Of a stretch of 15,553 nucleotides of DNA, positions 13,857-15,553 are shown in pieces. The notes beneath the pieces are model-generated. The model was not told where the DNA came from and ran no database searches. It saw only the letters and a program-made list of their open reading frames with translations. The DNA is from an uncultured archaeon. GTDB taxonomy: Archaea; Halobacteriota; Methanosarcinia; Methanotrichales; Methanotrichaceae. Each line of letters starts with the position of its first letter. The stretch's first letter is position 1. The translations under genes and the position numbers were made by a program. The DNA is taken from assembly GCA_902385025.1 (NCBI GenBank), contig CABMDX010000065.1, positions 1 to 15,553 of the forward strand. Direction: 5' to 3'.

Positions 13857-14684
13857 TCATTTTATCCTGTTTTTAGCAGCTTTTTGCACGCTCTGATCCT
13901 GATCTACGACCAGGCGTCTCAGGGTTTCTGCGGATGTATTGGGATTCATGGCCGCGGCCTCCCTTACCATCCACGACCAGTGGCGCGAAAGTTCATCCAG
14001 GACCTTTGCATCCAGGCGCGAGTTGCGGGCCGTCGCCTCCCTAACCTCCCAGCTCTTGTCAGAGGCGAGGGCCTCCAGCGCCATTGCCGGCGTCCGGGGA
14101 TTCTGAGCAGTCGTGGCACGCACATCCATGATCCTGTCTTGGGATAGATAGATCAGCAAATCCTCGGGCGTGGCCGGATTTCGCGCGACGTTGTTTCGAA
14201 CCAGCCAGCTCACATCTTTGACCATTTTCTGCATCTGATCATAAGCAAGAAGCGGATTGGAGGCAGCCGCGGCCCGGACATGTTCATCCGAGTCACGAGA
14301 GAGAAATGCGAGTGTATAAGGATTTATATTCGGATTCCTGGCAGTCGCCTCCTTCACTAGATAGCGGTTCTTCTGCAGGGTGCTGTCGTAGTCCATCATC
14401 TCGTCTCCCGCCAGCACCTCCAGCATCAAGCTCGTGGTCCTGTTGCTCAGGGCTACCGCCGCCCTTACAAATCCCGAGCGGTCCTCGGCCAGCCGCGCGA
14501 GAGCTGCCTGCGGGACCCGGGGGTTGCCGGCCACAGCTTCCCGTACCCACTGATTCTCGTCTCTTGCTAGGAGGAGCAGTATATCCTCAGACGTATCCTG
14601 GCTCCAGGCCAGCTTTCGGCGCACATGCCAGTCCCAGGAGCGCGCCAGCTCCTCCGGATTTTCTTTTTCGATCATGGAATTCAT
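13857..14684 (-). CDS. LRV (leucine-rich repeat variant) / HEAT-like repeat protein
   Basis: The product (275 residues from the ATG at 14684) is built of about nine tandem repeats of 26 residues, each resembling VREATARNPxTPxxxLxxLAxDxxW, with an insertion after the third repeat (MMDYDSTLQKNRY). This is the LRV/HEAT-like alpha-solenoid, a protein-protein binding scaffold, with no catalytic motif. The chosen start gives an ATGA overlap with the upstream gene's stop; an ATG at 14696, four codons earlier, would overlap by 16 bases. In either case it is coupled to the Vms1-like gene. The cysteine cluster seen in the founding Azotobacter LRV protein is absent. It probably binds the partner, the ribosome or the translocon; that is inference. 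Confidence 0.85.
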   Translation of the reverse strand: MNSMIEKENPEELARSWDWHVRRKLAWSQDTSEDILLLLARDENQWVREAVAGNPRVPQAALARLAEDRSGFVRAAVALSNRTTSLMLEVLAGDEMMDYDSTLQKNRYLVKEATARNPNINPYTLAFLSRDSDEHVRAAAASNPLLAYDQMQKMVKDVSWLVRNNVARNPATPEDLLIYLSQDRIMDVRATTAQNPRTPAMALEALASDKSWEVREATARNSRLDAKVLDELSRHWSWMVREAAAMNPNTSAETLRRLVVDQDQSVQKAAKNRIK

Positions 14685-15553
14685 GTCCGATAGCATGTGA
14701 AGCTATAAACCTCGTCGAGCAGCTTTTCCGGCTCTTTCTCCAGATGCCGCAAAACCACTGGCAGCCCAACAGAGGGCGCTATCTGCTTGATGAGACCATC
14801 GTCGCCACCAAGGACCGCATATTTGACCAGCGGACCGTATTTGCTCTTCATGAGAGCGAGCACCTGCAGCACGGCATCGACATGGCTTTTGATATCCTCC
14901 TCGCGCAGCCGCTCAAATCTCTTCTGGCTCCAGCCGCCCTTGGAGTGCTTCTCCTTCACGGGGCTTTCCACATGCTCCGCCACCTCAAATCCTGCGTGGC
15001 TCAGAGCCACTCCCAGAAAGCTGTCTCCGGCATGAAGGGAGAGCACCAGCACGGGCGTTTCCATCATCTCCACGAAGGAATCAAGCTTGAACGATCCGCT
15101 CTCCTGGAAAAGACTCTCGTGAACGGGAAAAGGCGGAACCAGCAGCATGCAAAAGAGCTGGGGGGCCCTCAAGATGATCACGCCCCGCCGGGATCTTGCC
15201 GCCTGGGCGAGCGTCATTGCATCGTCAGGCAGGCCCTCAAGCTTTGGCACTTCATCGATGAAGCAGGCAAAAAGGAGGTCCTCCTCTGGAGAGCGGCATG
15301 CTTTGAGCCTTTTAAGCAGCATATTCATCTCTCGCGGGCCTAGCCTGGATGCTTGGGGCCTCTTCTCTTCTGGTGCAGGCCTGGCAGGCGGCAGGGTGGC
15401 CGAAGCCCGCTTTTCTGCGGCCTTGACTGCCAGATTTGCCTCCTGGAGCGAGGAGGTGAGCTTACGAATCTTCTCGTCCCGTCTCTCAAGCGTGCGCAAG
15501 AGATCCTCCTTTTCCTCCTCCAGCTTCAAATTGACTGCCAGAAGCTCAGCGAC
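14681..15553 (-). CDS. Vms1/eRF1-like peptidyl-tRNA hydrolase or release-factor homologue, N-terminus outside window
   Basis: The frame is open to the right edge, so the start is outside. A TTG at 15529 is the first possible start within the window but is probably internal. Numbered from there, residues 1-43 form a charged coiled coil (begins KLEEEKEDLLRTLERR), followed by a Pro/Ala-rich linker (47-58). A globular alpha/beta domain with VLVLSLHAGDSFLGVAL (160-176) precedes the basic, glycine-containing loop HSKGGWSQKRFERLRE (195-210). That loop fits the GxxQ motif by which Vms1/ANKZF1 and VLRF1 proteins cleave nascent chains from tRNA on stalled ribosomes. The C-terminal sequence KYAVLGGDDGLIKQI (215-260 region) is eRF1 domain 2-like. 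It probably acts on stalled 50S-peptidyl-tRNA complexes. It overlaps the LRV gene, an unusual partner. Confidence 0.72.
   Translation of the reverse strand, partial: VAELLAVNLKLEEEKEDLLRTLERRDEKIRKLTSSLQEANLAVKAAEKRASATLPPARPAPEEKRPQASRLGPREMNMLLKRLKACRSPEEDLLFACFIDEVPKLEGLPDDAMTLAQAARSRRGVIILRAPQLFCMLLVPPFPVHESLFQESGSFKLDSFVEMMETPVLVLSLHAGDSFLGVALSHAGFEVAEHVESPVKEKHSKGGWSQKRFERLREEDIKSHVDAVLQVLALMKSKYGPLVKYAVLGGDDGLIKQIAPSVGLPVVLRHLEKEPEKLLDEVYSFTCYRT

Noticed and set aside
14306..15343. A 345-residue plus-strand open frame
   Set aside because: It is antisense to the LRV and Vms1-like genes, whose minus-strand frames show clear family repeats and motifs. The plus frame is low-complexity Ser/Pro/Ala/Leu with no recognisable domain.
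1..15553. CRISPR array, transposase or insertion sequence ends
   Set aside because: No regularly spaced repeats and no transposase- or integrase-like frame are visible; only short scattered repeats were found.

Overview
The window looks like part of the chromosome of a methanogenic archaeon, most likely a Methanosarcinales-type organism close to Methanothrix. Three things point there. The regulator at 13018-13827 has a FilR1/DUF1724 layout, a family named in Methanothrix. There is an archaeal-type tRNA (guanine-10) methyltransferase with a THUMP-like N-terminus, and an archaeal-type S-adenosyl/S-inosylhomocysteine hydrolase. Promoters also look archaeal (TATA-like boxes 25-35 bases upstream of starts, several fitting leaderless mRNAs), with strong GGAGG-type ribosome binding sites in places. 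The genus is an inference; no rRNA or tRNA gene is present.

Left part (1-5319). The window opens inside a RecQ-like helicase whose visible motifs are degenerate. It is coupled by an ATGA overlap to a coiled-coil protein with a C-terminal membrane anchor. A PsiE-family membrane protein follows behind its own TATA-like promoter. Next come an AI-2E-family permease on the minus strand and a beta-hydroxyacid-dehydrogenase-family oxidoreductase on the plus strand. The helicase plus tail-anchored pair is the least explained part of the window and the best candidate for an undescribed system.

Middle part (5320-9038). About 540 bases without a supportable gene precede a possible 29-residue membrane peptide on the minus strand. 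That peptide has a perfect ribosome binding site and two A/T-centred inverted repeats upstream. A small secreted tyrosine-rich protein, a flavodoxin-fold oxidoreductase, a SAM-dependent methyltransferase and a metallo-beta-lactamase-fold hydrolase follow.

Right-centre (9039-12588). A tight plus-strand operon links SAM-cycle functions: S-adenosyl/inosylhomocysteine hydrolase, an APH-fold kinase-like protein of unknown substrate, and the tRNA G10 methyltransferase. The hydrolase appears to start at a TTG with a well-placed ribosome binding site. The conserved start of the tRNA methyltransferase has no ordinary start codon.

Right part (12589-15553). A 429-base AT-rich region rich in small repeats precedes the FilR1-like regulator. 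Converging on it is a minus-strand pair: a Vms1/eRF1-like peptidyl-tRNA hydrolase or release-factor homologue (cut by the window edge), overlapping an LRV-repeat protein. This suggests a ribosome quality-control module with a repeat-protein partner.
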